Shown: piece after piece, positions 1 through 10,769 of the stretch
Layout of the letters: each line of letters opens with the position of its first letter
How positions within the stretch are numbered: position 1 is the stretch's first letter
Source of the DNA: Cydia pomonella
Lineage: Eukaryota; Arthropoda; Insecta; Lepidoptera; Tortricidae
Assembly: GCF_033807575.1 (NCBI RefSeq)
Contig: NC_084721.1
Span: 3,472,001 to 3,536,000 of the forward strand
DNA length: 64,000 nt
Direction: 5' to 3'
Translations under genes and position numbers: made by a program
The notes under the pieces: generated by a model
Database searches by the model: none
What the model was told of the DNA's origin: nothing
What the model saw: only the letters and a program-made list of their open reading frames with translations

Positions 1-480
1 TATACTAAGTATAATTGTGTACAGCGCCATCTGTTGGGATATAGTCTAACTAATTTGCGCGATGTAATGCACGTATGTTGGTATTTCGAGGATAATTCTC
101 ATGGAACGTGTCACATGAAACGGATTTTTTTCACATTTTCCTTCATTAATCCATTTTTTCTTTATGAAAAAAAAAATGTTTTGGTATGTACAATTTAAGT
201 TCTTTCAAATGATACCCTACTTGACCTAGTCTCTTGACTTTGAAATTTTGCCCCCTGTTCATATTGGGCATTTTCTATAGTTAATAAAAAAAAAAAAATA
301 CTTTCAATGCGTCTGGATTAGCGTTGTTCATAACTATTCCAAATTTCAAATCCATAGCTTAAGTGGTTCTCGACATATTTGCCGTTGTGACAGACGGACG
401 GACGGACAGAGTCGCACCATAAGGGTTCTTTTTTACCTTTTTGGTACGGCACCCTAAAAACGTTCTGAGTATAAAATAGT
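1..480. repeat. Truncated dispersed repeat at left edge
   Basis: No coding signal. Bases 389-459 (CGGACGGACGGACAGA, then an AAGGGTTC block and TACGGCACCCTAAAAA) are the 3' end of the dispersed family found more completely at 905-1165, 13303-13590, 14004-14481 and 53712-54266. The stretch before it is AT-rich with poly-A/T runs and shows nothing else I recognise. Confidence 0.6.
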
Positions 481-900
481 ATACAAAGTGAACATTATTC
501 CGGTTGTCATTAAAATACATTATTATGCTATACTAAACTATAATTACTTTCCAAATTATGCAATTCTTTTTTATTTTATTTATTTTTTCTGCATTTCTAT
601 ATTATACTATTCAAATTATGCAAAATGAAATTCCGCAAAGAAAATCTCGGAATCCATAAGCAACAATGTGGCACCTCTTGATTGAGAATGACACATAACC
701 TTATAGAATACAGAGACGAGTTTTAAAAAGAACTGGAACTACAGCAAAGTAATGGTAATCTGATAGACAATGGAACACATTTTGTTGGTAAATATTATAT
801 TCATTATCTTTCAAGACGCCGAATGTACCTACAAAACATATAAATAAAATTCAAATGGACAACAAACGACTGACATAGTATCGTAATGAGATCATCATTA
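480..900. other. AT-rich gene-free stretch
   Basis: No credible ORF, splice-flanked exon or repeat structure seen. Confidence 0.4.
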
Positions 901-904
901 TTAT

Positions 905-1165
905 TTTTAAAAACCGACCAAGTGCGAGTCGTACTCGCGCACGAAGTGTTCCGTACCATTATCTATAAAATCGGCAATAAAAATCATGTCTGTTGTATAG
1001 GAGCCCCCTTAATTTTTTTTCTGTGTTTTAGTATTTGTTGTTATAGCGGCAACATAAATACATCATCTGTGAAAATTTCAATTGTCTATCACGGTTCATG
1101 AGATACAGCTCGTGTGAGGCACGACGGACGGACAGCGTTTTACCCTTTGGGTACGGAACCCTAAA
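905..1165 (+). repeat. Dispersed repeat, CCAAGTGCGAGTCG family
   Basis: Begins with CCAAGTGCGAGTCGTACTCG and ends with GGGTACGGAACCCTAAAA after a GGACGGACAG block. The head carries a short palindrome around GAGTCGGACTC. The same arrangement recurs four times in the window, which supports a mobile repeat. Its class (SINE-like or other) is not clear from sequence alone. Confidence 0.7.
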
Positions 1166-1358
1166 ACCAATATCTGAATAATGAGTCAGGTCAAATTTCT
1201 GTCGAATCTTCTCGAAATTGTTGTGTAGGTTAGAACCGGTAATTTTTGCCATCCGCAAGTGCATTACGTAAGTAAATTATAATATACCCAAATAGAAAAA
1301 ACTAATATAAACCACTAAATACTTGTATTTCATTTAGGACAGAGTCAGATATTCTGAC

Positions 1359-1603
1359 TCAAGGTCTTATTGTATCCAGAATCCATGTCATGTATTTAGT
1401 GACATCTGTGTAGATTTCGGGAAGTGACAAATGTTCCACAGAGTTTTGGTCCGTACGACTCGACCCCGTACTAGACGAAGCGGTCGCGGTCCCCAAACAG
1501 ACTCCGCACCATCAAGGGGCTTCCTGCGACGGGGCAGGTGTCCGAACCGGTGGGATATGAGCCGCAGATCTTGTTGAGCATGTTATCTTCTCTTGCATTT
1601 TTT
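1359..1603 (-). pseudogene. Orphan last exon of a clip-protease paralogue
   Basis: Read on the minus strand this matches exon 8 of genes A-D: NMLNKIC, PLMV, YGVESYGP, CG, then YTDVTKYMTWILDTIRP and a stop at 1359-1361. It is 245 nt against 247 nt in A, and an acceptor AG lies at 1604-1605. It is broken: an in-frame TAG replaces the Gln before YGVESYG, and a 1-nt shift falls after the CG motif. The active-site segment reads VAGSP, so the catalytic Ser is Ala and the Asp before it is Val. No other exon of this copy is visible nearby. Confidence 0.85.
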
Positions 1604-1653
1604 CTGATAGAGAAAAATATCGTATCGTGGTCGCATTATGAATTCCTGCCCGC

Positions 1654-1767
1654 GTAGGCAACGTGCCGAACGAAGCGCAACTGTCACAGTCGCACTAATA
1701 CGGAAGAGTGATAGAGAGAGATGACTACGCTACGCTGCGGAGCGTTAACGATTGTAACGTTGGCTAC
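1654..1767. mobile_element. MITE (GTAGGCAACGTGCC family), copy 1
   Basis: The ends GTAGGCAACGTGCC and GTAACGTTGGCTAC are near-perfect inverted repeats around a core containing CACTAATACGGAAGAGTGAT. The same element lies in the opposite orientation at 63512-63639. It has no coding capacity. Confidence 0.75.
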
Positions 1768-2003
1768 ACGGCCTGTTCCTGAAAAGTGAAGCGCTTTTCC
1801 TTTCACCTTATAACCTTTTTGACAGATACTCTGTCAAATTGACATAGTTAAAATGGATTTAGGGACTCATCTAGGCTTTATCTTTTAATTCCAATGGGGT
1901 TAGCCGTTCGAAGTATTTTACAGATGGCAACAGCATAGCTTGACCTGTCAATTGTGGATGGTAGGCATAAGGAGAACAATCTCTTATGGGAGAACTGTTG
2001 CTA

Positions 2004-2005
<2 letters not shown>

Positions 2006-2048
<43 letters not shown>
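2006..2048. repeat. (GT)n microsatellite
   Basis: About 21 uninterrupted GT dinucleotides, followed by a short GA run. Confidence 0.95.
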
Positions 2049-2056
<8 letters not shown>

Positions 2057-2188
2057 TGTGTGCAGCTGGCAGCTGTAAATAATAGTTGGAAATATCTCGG
2101 GTGACGCTAAGGTAGCACAAGGACATGACATGAACTTAGACGTTATTGACGAAGTGAAGTGCGCTGTCAGTGATTTGAAATGTCTTAT

Positions 2189-2932
2189 CTATGGAACCTT
2201 CCAGAGGCAAGGAACAGAATCTCCATATACCAAAAAGTGTCCGACAAGAAACCATAAATAGGTGGCGCTACAAAACCTAGAATACTTGAGAAAAAAATCT
2301 AATCATGGACAGCGTACTTCACTCCAGTGTTGTCACATACAATTTTGCCTAAGTGGTAGAACAGGGTGCAAAAATAGGTAGAAATGGGTGGTTTTAAAAT
2401 GAAAAACAGGTAGATGTACCACTCAATAGCAAGTACGTTTTTATGATTAATAATGTGTATAGAAATTTTCAAATTATTTATGAGTATTTAATATTGTGAT
2501 GTTAGTACACGAGTTTATTAAAGAAATCGAAACAAAAATGAGGATTGCCATTGTTTGTAGGTAATGAATCTGCTTGTATAATCTGTTTCTTTGGCAAGTT
2601 TTCATTACATCGAATCTAAATTCGGTAGAAATTAAGTAATGTTCCGTCACATGTATTGAGAATTACTTACAATTGTACCATTTTGAAAAATAGGTAGATT
2701 TCAGGCCGAGGGAGGTAGATAGGTAGAACGCAGGCAAAATAGGTAGATCTACCCAAAAGTTGGTAGATGTGACAACACTGCTTCACTCCGTTAATAACGC
2801 CTAGGTTCTTAGCTACTCTAGCGCTACTCTGGAGGGATTTGGAACTATTATTTATAGCTGACAGCTGGACACTTGCAACAGTTCTGCCTAAGGAGATTCT
2901 GTTCCTTGCCTCTACCTTCCATAGTTTTATCA
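2189..2932. mobile_element. Foldback element interrupted by a hAT-type MITE
   Basis: The arm at 2189-2224 (containing GAGGCAAGGAACAGAATCTCC) is the inverse complement of the arm at 2893-2932 (GGAGATTCTGTTCCTTGCCTC). The middle is occupied by the separate element at 2325-2780, so this is a nested insertion. No ORF of note. Confidence 0.7.
2325..2780. mobile_element. hAT-type MITE with 8-bp target duplication
   Basis: 456 bp with terminal inverted repeats CAGTGTTGTCACAT and ATGTGACAACACTG, flanked on both sides by CTTCACTC (2317-2324 and 2781-2788). An 8-bp duplication with CAGTG ends is typical of hAT superfamily elements. The interior is AT-rich and non-coding, so it would depend on a transposase supplied elsewhere. 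Confidence 0.85.
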
Positions 2933-3243
2933 AAGTAAAAAAATTGTTCGCGATGTATTGTGGCGTCACCTATCGGGGGTTTTTTGATGGACAATTTCAC
3001 ACACATATATTATTCTCCTTACTTCTGCCTAATTTTATGTCCTGGACGCCAGATCTTCAAGCCAAATCTCATAGAACAAAGCTAGAAACGGGAAAACTAT
3101 GATGACGCCATCTATGCAAACGTTTGACAGTCGCCAACCCCATTTAAATATTTGGGTATTTAGAAGCACAAAATTCTGTATTTTTACAGCCCATGGACGG
3201 TAAGACGGACATGGTGAAACCAAGTATAATCAACTATAATTTA

Positions 3244-3453
3244 ACCATGATTCATAAACAAATACTGTCTTCTCAAACATGCGCGTAATTTTGCTATACC
3301 TACGTATTTATAAACGCATAAACGCAAAACCGGATCTGCTCCACGACGGGACACTCTGACCAGTTACAACAACACAACTGACATCTACACATCTACACTG
3401 AAGTAGTACCTAATTAAGTGCAGATTATAATAAAGTATAATATAATTAAGAAA
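3244..3453 (+). promoter_or_regulatory. Conserved 5' flank of gene A
   Basis: This stretch is shared with 13650-13846 upstream of gene B: CAAACATGCGCG, AAAACCGGATCTG (3326-3338), CTGACCAGTTACAACAACAC and CATCTACACATCTACACTGA. AAAACCGGATC and ACCAGTT recur in the same order upstream of gene C on the minus strand. ACCAGTT (3359-3365) resembles an arthropod CAGT initiator, so transcription probably starts near it; that is inference. GGGACACTCT at 3349-3358 fits the loose insect kappa-B consensus but is not kept in B, so I give it little weight. Confidence 0.5.
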
Positions 3454-6400
3454 ATGAATGCCAAAGTTAGTATTTTATGTGTACTCAGTTTGTTAAGTTG
3501 GAGTCCCTCTTACACATCAGCTATAAGTAAGTTTTACGATTTATTTGAAAATTTAGCCTCTGCCGATTATTTGTTCTATTTAATCTATACCTAGAGATTT
3601 TCCTAGCACGAACATCGTGTTGTTAGTGCTTGACAAAATAAAAACATCGACAATCCTGTTATCTATAAGTAACCCTACAACCCTAATCATTTTCGCTATT
3701 CCCGCATTTATTTATTTATTCATATGGCTTCCGGTGTACTCCCATTACATCAGTGGAAGTTGAAAAATCTTTTTTTAGTAAATAAAAGTGGATGTTTTCA
3801 AAGACTCAACGCAGTTTCACGTCTGAAAATATAAAACAAATTGATAGATTACCTCGAGAAACCTGGATGGCCATTTGGAGGGCAATTTCGTTATATTTGT
3901 GTGTCATGGATTTTCTTTTAAATATAAAGTATGTACTTACGTACATTATTACTTATAGCTTATGCTTATACTTATACTTATAGCTGGCATTTATTATATA
4001 TATATATATATATAGCTCGTCTACAATGCCTTAGTAAGAAGTAAGCTAGAAACTTCCTCAATCGTTTGGCATCCCTTTGAGTCGACGTATGCACTGCTAC
4101 TTGAAAAGGTTCAAAAAGCCTTCTTGAGATTTTTTTACCGTAGAACGCATGGGTACTACCCCTTCCTATACCCGACGAAGTACCTTCTAGGGACTCTAGG
4201 GTACAACTCATTGGAGGTAAGACGCAACTATAATTTGTTGACGTTTGCGTGTAAGGTGCTGCGCGGTGAGTCGGACTGTCCGGAACTGGTGAGTCGTCTG
4301 GTGCGCCTGCATGTTCCGGACGTTCCTAGGCAATCACTAAGACCGCGGCGACGCGATCTGTTGGCGGTGCCGGCGGCGCGCACCCTGTCGCGCATGAATT
4401 CGCCATTGCTTCGCTCTCTCTCACAATTGAATGCGCTCTTGACATTAGCACCGGAGTGCGACTTGATTGCGTGGCGATGGGAGGCTGTGAGAAGGGAATG
4501 CCTGAGATTCTGTGAGATGATGGATGCTAGGCCCTCAACTGTTGTTGTGTAGTTTTACGCTTTTAATTTATATAATTTCATGACGTATTGGTTGCGACTG
4601 TAATGTTATGAAAATATGTTTGAAATAAAATAAATAAAATAAAATAAATATATATATATAATATGTATTTTAATATATGTATGTATATGTATTTATATAT
4701 CTTTTTTATTTATATTTGTATATGATATATTGTTTAGTTTTGTGTTTATTCTGTGCTAGACTTCTTCTATTGCATCTGGAACACCTACTGACATAACATT
4801 TTTTTTTTTTTAATTCCGGTACCTAAAGGTTGTCTGGAAGAGATCGATCGATTTTTAGCGATAAGACCGCCTGTTGTTTACCTCTTCTTTATGTGTTGTA
4901 TTATTTGTACTGTTTCTGTATTGAGGTATGCAATAAAGTGTATTTGTATTGTATTGTATTGTATTATTCATAAATTGGTAGTTTCGTAATTCTTGTTCAT
5001 TTATTTCCAAACATGCCACATTTGTTTAAGACATATTATTATGACAGTTATAAGATATTGATAATAAAATATATCGATAAACTAAATAACGGAGGGAAGT
5101 TTCTTGCGTTGCCTTGTTCGTGCTACAAAAATCTCTAGGTCTATATTACACTATCAACACTAAAGTAAAAAAAAAAATTAAAATAGTTTTACAGATTGTC
5201 TACTGTTAAAGAAACTACTGAGGCCTTAAGATCCGTGAAGTAATTTAAATTAAATTAAATTACTGAACGATACGTTCCGTGTCTAAAAAAAATGTATGAC
5301 CAACAGTTGCCATATATTAATGTCTAAGTATACCTATAAAAAAAATCTACAACATCTGTTCTGATCCTCATAAGCCTTAGATATTAGATCGACCTGGTCA
5401 CCGGACCCTTTCTCCTAAGACAGAGGAAGGTATAGGTTATTTCTCTGTCGCACTTATTAGCAAGATAGCAGAAGTAGCCGGATAAATCTAATAACCCCTT
5501 AAATAAAAATTAATCGTTACAGAAAACTGTACCGATTGTACTAGTTTCAACGCATGTGCTGCCGTCGCAACAGCATCAGAAAATCTGTCAGCGTGCGGGG
5601 CAAAGCTGCCATCTTGCGTTCCAGGGATTGACTTCCAAATTAATGATCAGCTCTTGAGCAACGCCTGCGGGCTCGACGATGCCGGGTTAGGAATGGTTAG
5701 TATTTTTTTTTTTCATAGCCTATTCTGATGCCCATATTATACAGTGTGTCCCCAGCCATTGGACATACCATTTTTTACTTTGGAGCAGCCTGTATGTGTT
5801 AGTAGCTCCTAACCTACCCACGATATAAGTACCTTTGATTTTGAAGCCTCCTCACCGTTACCAGGAGAAGTTAATATCCAATGCTTGAAAGTCAGCATAA
5901 CAGAAACATAATTATTTATACCTAATATATAATTTCCAGATTTGTTGCGCCGAGCTGACAGCTGGACTAGAGAGCGTATTAGCGTCCGCTGACCATCCAA
6001 ATCTTCGCTTGTTACCGGACAACTGCGGTATCGGAGAGGATGACCATATTAGATACCGAATAGCAGGCGGTACATAGATGGTTCTTTAACAAATTTGAAT
6101 CCCTGCCGCTTCTTTCCGCCATCGCTTTACCCGACAACATTTCCATCTTCATCACTTAGATGGTTGGCACTTGGCAGTCCTTAACTGTGCGTTTCTCCAG
6201 AAACTTCGAACGCTATGGATTGATCTTGCCTTCCTTCTGTACCGATACCTTCAATAAAAGAGCGTACTCTCATCTTATAGGCCGGCAACACGCTTGCAAC
6301 CCCTCTGGTACTGCAAGTGTCCATGGGCGACGACAATTGCTTAACATTAGGCGATTCATCTGCTCATTTCCCTCCTATGTTATCGTCGGCTGAGAATACG

Positions 6401-9400
6401 TTTTTGCCATATCCATTATTGAGCAAAATCGTTTTTTAATTATTCCTAAAATAAAATAAAATGCTATAAATTGACACTAATCGCTTTTTAAAAAAACTTT
6501 TTTTTAATTTTGTGCCATATCCGCATCCGTATTTTATAGGATGATAAAGTTAGCTGGAAGAGATCCCTTTTAGGGATAAGTTCGCCTTTGTACATTGTCA
6601 ACATTATTATTTTTTCCTTTTATTGTATCTTTAACTGTCCCTTATGTACAATAAAGTGTTTACATAAATACATACATTAATGGATAACTTTAGAGGAATA
6701 ATAATATACTTGGTCCCTCTGAGAAAGCTCAATTCTGTTGAAGCAATTGAGAGTCAACAGTAAAACATAAAAGACAAACGAACACTATGTACAAAAAAGT
6801 AAACTATGGTTCAATCATTACACACGTAAATAATTGAAACATGTAGCCTATATAATAATATTACATATGTGACATTATCTATGAAAAGGGACCTTATTGT
6901 CGATGGCGCTTACGCCGCACTGCGTAGCGCGGCGTTGTTTATAATATGGGAGCATCGTTGATAATGTAAGCGCCACCGACAATAAGGTCCCTTTTCATAC
7001 ATAATGTCACATATAATAAATATATACATTATCACAATTAAATAAGAAATACTTAGTACTCAACCAGAACACAAGTCATTGGAGAGCCATAACTTATGCA
7101 TGTTTATCTTAAGTGATGCTACCGACTGTGACTGTCTAAGGGATAATGGCAACTTGTTCCACAACTGTACAGCACGCACTGTGAAAGACTTAGAATATGA
7201 CCGGGCCTTGTTACACGCTACTAAAAGAGTCAGGTTCGCACTCGATCTCAAGCGATGAGCGACGATTTATATCGATTTATATTTAATTACGTACTTAGAC
7301 ACTTTTTTTGTTTTCAGCGGTCCCAGTTTTAGGATTCAACGACTATCCGTGGATGATCTTCATTTCTTACCAGACTCGTGAGTTTTCGAGACGTTTTATT
7401 ACTAATTAATGACCCATAATTTTTATAATGATTCGAGCGTTTCTTCCAAATCACTTTCATGAACACATTTTTGTAGAAGTAATAGATTTTTCACCAATAA
7501 AAAGACGTAAATTTTAGCGTGGTCGGTAAGTAATCGGAAATGTCATCTAGACATTTAAGAATATAGCCAATTCACCAAAAAAGTGTCGACGGAAGTGCGG
7601 CGTAAGTAGCGTAAGGAACCAAACACTTGAATGACCTTTAATTTGTATTATAGAGGCAGGACCCCGATTTCAATGTGGTGGTAGTCTCATAAGCCAGCGC
7701 TATGTACTGACCGCGGCCCACTGTATCAAGGTTGCGCTTCCGCTTACTGTGAGGATACGAGAGTACGATGTGGAGACTACTGGGCCCCCAACAGTGAGTA
7801 ACAATTAGGATATCAATGAATGATGATCTTAAATAAGCCGGGCGCCGCGCATTCACTGCCGGTGAAGCTCCTGTTGCGATCCTCGAAACAAAATGGAACT
7901 GTTGGAACATACATACATACAAATACATATACATCGACGACGTCGTGTTCGACATAGAAACAGTGAAATTGGCACTCTAAGAAACAGTGACGTTTGCTCT
8001 GACGAGAGCAGTTTCGAGTTTGCCCTGACAAGGGAAATTTATTCATATCCGGAGCATCCTCCTCGTGTTTTCTACCAGCGAGCATCATGCAGCGGAGCGG
8101 GATACGGCGCACCAACGACACGATGTGCACCCTACGGAGGCCAGCCGAGAAAAGGACGAGCGCCGTCGGCGCGCTTTATTTTATAGCTGCGCGAATGCCG
8201 AATTTAGTGCCATTTTAAAATGTTGAAGTCTCTTGGAAGTTTTATAGTTGGTGATTGAAAATATATTGTCGTTTTAATCAATTTAAGGAATCTAACTTCT
8301 TGTAATTTCAGGATATACCCATCGAAGAGGCCATTCTGCATCCGGGGTACCGCCGTAAACCGATCGTCACAGATGACATCGGACTTCTGAGGCTGAAAAA
8401 TCCTGTAAACTTATATTCCAGTATGTAATTCATGGTCTTAGAGAATACATATTTAGTTTTTGTTGAACAGCACTTGTTTGACAGAACCTCTTTAGTATGT
8501 TCATCATAGTTTTACAAACCATCTGGCATCTATGTTTCTAACAGGCGTTTAACTTAGGCTATATAAGGGTGGAAAGAAAATAATTCTGATTTTATCCTTT
8601 CACGAGGACGGCATTCGAAACATGGGAGGTAATTTAATTGTACGCGATCGAAATCCCGTTTTAAACAGTAAATAATAATAATGTAATAAGAAAATGACTG
8701 TGTTTGTCTAAAGCATGCAAAGAAGGTACGCAAAGTCAGTGCAAATCTATAATAACTTAGAATGCCTCTTGTTGTGAAAATGAATAAGATCAGGACTAAG
8801 TAAAGAAAATAGCAAAAGTCGGCATTTACCTATATGCTACTTTTTGGGTACTACTGAAGACTTTCCACGTGTTCACATTTATTTTATTTTTTTCTAGAAA
8901 ACGCTGGTACAATTTGCCTGCCTGTGACCCGGGACTCACAGAACCAGAATATAATCGCACTGGGCGCCACCATCGCACAAAGGAGGAAAGCAGAGGAAAA
9001 CTACGAATCTGCGACACTGCTATATGTCGATGTGTACATACACAGTGTCGAGCATTGCCGTGAGCAGTACAACAAGTATGCAATCAAATTTGTATAGTCG
9101 ATTTTTTACAAGCTTTTAACTAGCAATATTTGTATATACTCGTATGTTCGAGTTTAATCTTGCAAGCTACATTAGATTAAACCACTTCCCATTATTTATT
9201 AAGCTGAAACTCTAGGTCCATGGGGTCCCAGCGCGCACAAGTTTTTTGGAGAAATCGCGAAACGTCTGGTTGACGTAACTGGTGACCGAAGAGCTGGCGG
9301 CTTCCTCGCACAACGTATCAGTATTGCGATACAACGAGGAAATGCCGCCAGCATCCTTGGTACAATGCCTCAAGGGCCTATTTTAGATATAAGCTAGTTA

Positions 9401-10709
9401 TAGTAATCATCTGTATATATCCATTATGTATATTGTTATTGTCAATAAAAATATTATTACAGCTGAAACTCCACATAAATATTATTATGTAAATTGGGTG
9501 ACAAGAAAATGGAAAATTACAGTACCTATCATTGAACTGATTCGTGATAGAAACTAACAACCTAATTGTTAGTGTTCGGGTTCGGGTTTGCGTTGAATGA
9601 TAAAAGTCGAGAGAAAGCAGCGAAAATGTTTATTAATGTTATATGAATGTTAATGTTATATGTGACATTATCTATGAAAAGGGACCCTATTGTCGGTGGC
9701 ACTTACGCACGCCATTATCAACGATGCTTCCAAACAACGCCGCGCTACGCAGTGCGGAGTAAGCGCCATCGACAATAAGGTCCCTTTTCATAGATTATGT
9801 CACATATAATCATTATCTCAATGAGTATTAGTTGCCCGTTTAAAAAAAGTACAGTTACTTTCTTTCGGAGCGCGATTTTTTTTCTGAATGAGCCTAGGGT
9901 CCGCTTTTGGTAATGTGCTGAGAATTAGGGCATTAAGACACTAAACAAAGTGGAGGACCAGTGCGAAATCACCATTGCATATAAACGTAGTCGATATTGA
10001 CATTATTGAAAATATTTCGACACAATTTGTTGTATATCTACCACAGCTACGCCCTACATTTGATTTTTTTAAATTTTTGTCTTATTATAAGAGTTAGGAG
10101 CATTTAAAAAAATGTATGAAATCTGTTTTTCGCTTCAAATTTTTACAATAATCAAAAAATCGAATAAAGTCGACGTTGGGGCATAGCTATGGTTAATGTA
10201 CATCAAATTACGTAAAAATATTTTGTATAATGTCAATATCCGAAGAGGAAAATGGGAACTGCGTTTGATTGTGAAGCGGCTGTCTGCTTTCGCCTTAAGC
10301 TACTGCCATTTCTTATTGCCTTATTTGCCTTTCTGAGCACAGCATGTTTACAAAGGGGTCATCATTTGGGCAATCTTTTTAGAAAAAGAAGTTGTCATTT
10401 CTAGTTAATTGATAGTAGACCTCTAATATGAATGACCCAAATACATTTAGTATTTATTTCAGACACAGAACGCATGGCGAAGAAGACAAGATGATCAACA
10501 AGATTTGCTCCGACTCCAATATCAAAGGTGCTTGTCGAGGGGTCTCTGGAGGCCCCTTGATGGTGTGGGTCCCTTTTGGCGATCACAAGCGCTTTATCCA
10601 GTACGGACTCGTATCGTATGGACCAAACCGTTGTGGCTCCCTTTTACCTGAAGTTTACACTGACGTCACGAAATATATGACATGGATTTTAAATACAATA
10701 AGACCTTGA
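3454..10709 (+). CDS. Gene A: clip-domain serine protease homologue (8 exons, 369 aa)
   Basis: Exons: 3454-3526, 5523-5695, 5940-6069, 7318-7377, 7654-7793, 8312-8420, 8898-9075, 10463-10709; all introns are GT-AG and the frame stays open to TGA. A signal peptide (MNAKVSILCVLSLLSWSPSY) precedes a clip domain (Cys27 to Cys84-Cys85). The linker Cys is in LPDNCG. The activation site is R122/I123 (IAGA), followed by a chymotrypsin-fold domain with His168 (TAAHC), Asp214 (TDDIGLL) and Ser316. Two features are abnormal: the GWG motif is absent, and the active-site motif is GVSGGP, so Val315 replaces the Asp that normally pairs with the new N-terminus after zymogen cleavage. The clip domain has two extra cysteines compared with C and D. 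Likely a secreted haemolymph protein of the CLIPB/easter-like type with reduced or no protease activity (inference). Introns hold many repeats. Confidence 0.88.
3985..4013. repeat. (TA)n microsatellite
   Basis: A short TA repeat directly in front of the LINE fragment that starts near 4014; it may mark the insertion point. Confidence 0.7.
4014..4966 (+). mobile_element. 5'-truncated non-LTR retrotransposon end
   Basis: An open frame from about 4019 to 4552 encodes the C-terminal part of a CR1/Jockey-type reverse transcriptase protein: VYNALVRSKLETSS, VWHP, KVQKAFLRF, then RRDLLAVPAART before the stop. A 3' UTR follows with GTCTGGAAGAGATCG and GATAAGACCGCCTGTTG, then AATAAAG and a (TTGTA)n tail at about 4942-4966. 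The same 3' UTR lies inverted at 50861-51012, and a diverged relative at about 6530-6670. The catalytic RT motifs and any endonuclease are missing. Confidence 0.85.
6240..6400 (+). repeat. Dispersed repeat (GGCCGGCAAC family), intron 3 of A
   Basis: Contains TCTTATAGGCCGGCAACACG, CCTCTGGTACTGCAAGTGTC and CATGGGCGACGACAATTGCT. Copies are at 19990-20115 (the equivalent intron of B) and 23836-23945, with a diverged piece near 53624-53702. Confidence 0.7.
6530..6670 (+). repeat. LINE 3'-UTR fragment
   Basis: AGCTGGAAGAGATCCC, GGGATAAGTTCGCC and ACAATAAAGTGTTTACAT match the layout of the LINE 3' UTR at 4780-4966, diverged. Confidence 0.55.
6868..7011. mobile_element. 144-bp MITE, copy 1 (intron 3 of A)
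   Basis: Terminal inverted repeats TGTGACATTATCTATGAAAA and its near-complement at the right end, flanked by TA on both sides (6866-6867, 7012-7013), as in Tc1/mariner-type elements. A second copy of exactly the same length lies in the opposite orientation at 9661-9804. Confidence 0.85.
7018..7265 (-). mobile_element. LINE remnant, RT C-terminus
   Basis: Minus-strand reading contains SFTVRAVQLWNKLPLSLRQS, the usual C-terminal motif of CR1/Jockey-type LINE proteins, and stops at about 7060. The 5' part is missing. It lies in intron 3 of gene A just before exon 4. Confidence 0.7.
9130..9600 (+). repeat. Dispersed repeat (AATCTTGCAAG family), split by an insertion
   Basis: TTTAATCTTGCAAGC, CCACTTCCC and TAAATTGGGTGACAA belong to a family also seen at 22412-22740, 24410-24610 and 55535-55800. 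In gene A it is interrupted by the retroelement end at 9213-9460; the equivalent position in B (about 24465) is not. Confidence 0.7.
9213..9460 (+). mobile_element. 5'-truncated retroelement end with 11-bp target duplication
   Basis: Flanked by AGCTGAAACTC at 9202-9212 and 9461-9471. It encodes the end of a retroelement protein: GPWGPSAHKFFGEIAKRL, VTGDRRAGGFLAQR and QRGNAASILGT, then a stop, followed by an AT-rich 3' tail. A longer, internally deleted copy lies at 12943-13307 (-) and a 3' stub at 53058-53136 (-). I recognise the motif from invertebrate retroelement proteins but cannot assign a clade. Confidence 0.8.
9661..9804. mobile_element. 144-bp MITE, copy 2 (intron 7 of A)
   Basis: Same ends as 6868-7011, flanked by TA at 9659-9660 and 9805-9806. 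The interior is inverted relative to copy 1. Absent from the matching intron of gene B. Confidence 0.85.
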
Positions 10710-10769
10710 GTGTATAATTAATATAATTATGATTTAATTTATTTTGTGTACTTACCTAGGATGTAGATG

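Larger units (their letters stand above)
3590..5139. mobile_element. 1.55-kb TIR element in intron 1 of gene A
   Basis: The ends CCTAGAGATTTTCCTAGCAC and GTGCTACAAAAATCTCTAGG are inverted repeats that extend into GAACA/TGTTC. TCTATA flanks both sides (3584-3589 and 5140-5145). The intron 1 of paralogue B lacks it, so B shows the empty site. A LINE end (4014-4966) is nested inside. No transposase seen. Confidence 0.75.

Noticed and set aside
1871..2131. 86-codon minus-strand frame with a Thr-His run
   Set aside because: It is a translated (GT)n microsatellite.
7813..8186. Overlapping frames of about 100 codons in intron 5 of gene A (and the counterpart at 23026-23238)
   Set aside because: Located between exons with good splice sites; not conserved in frame between A and B.
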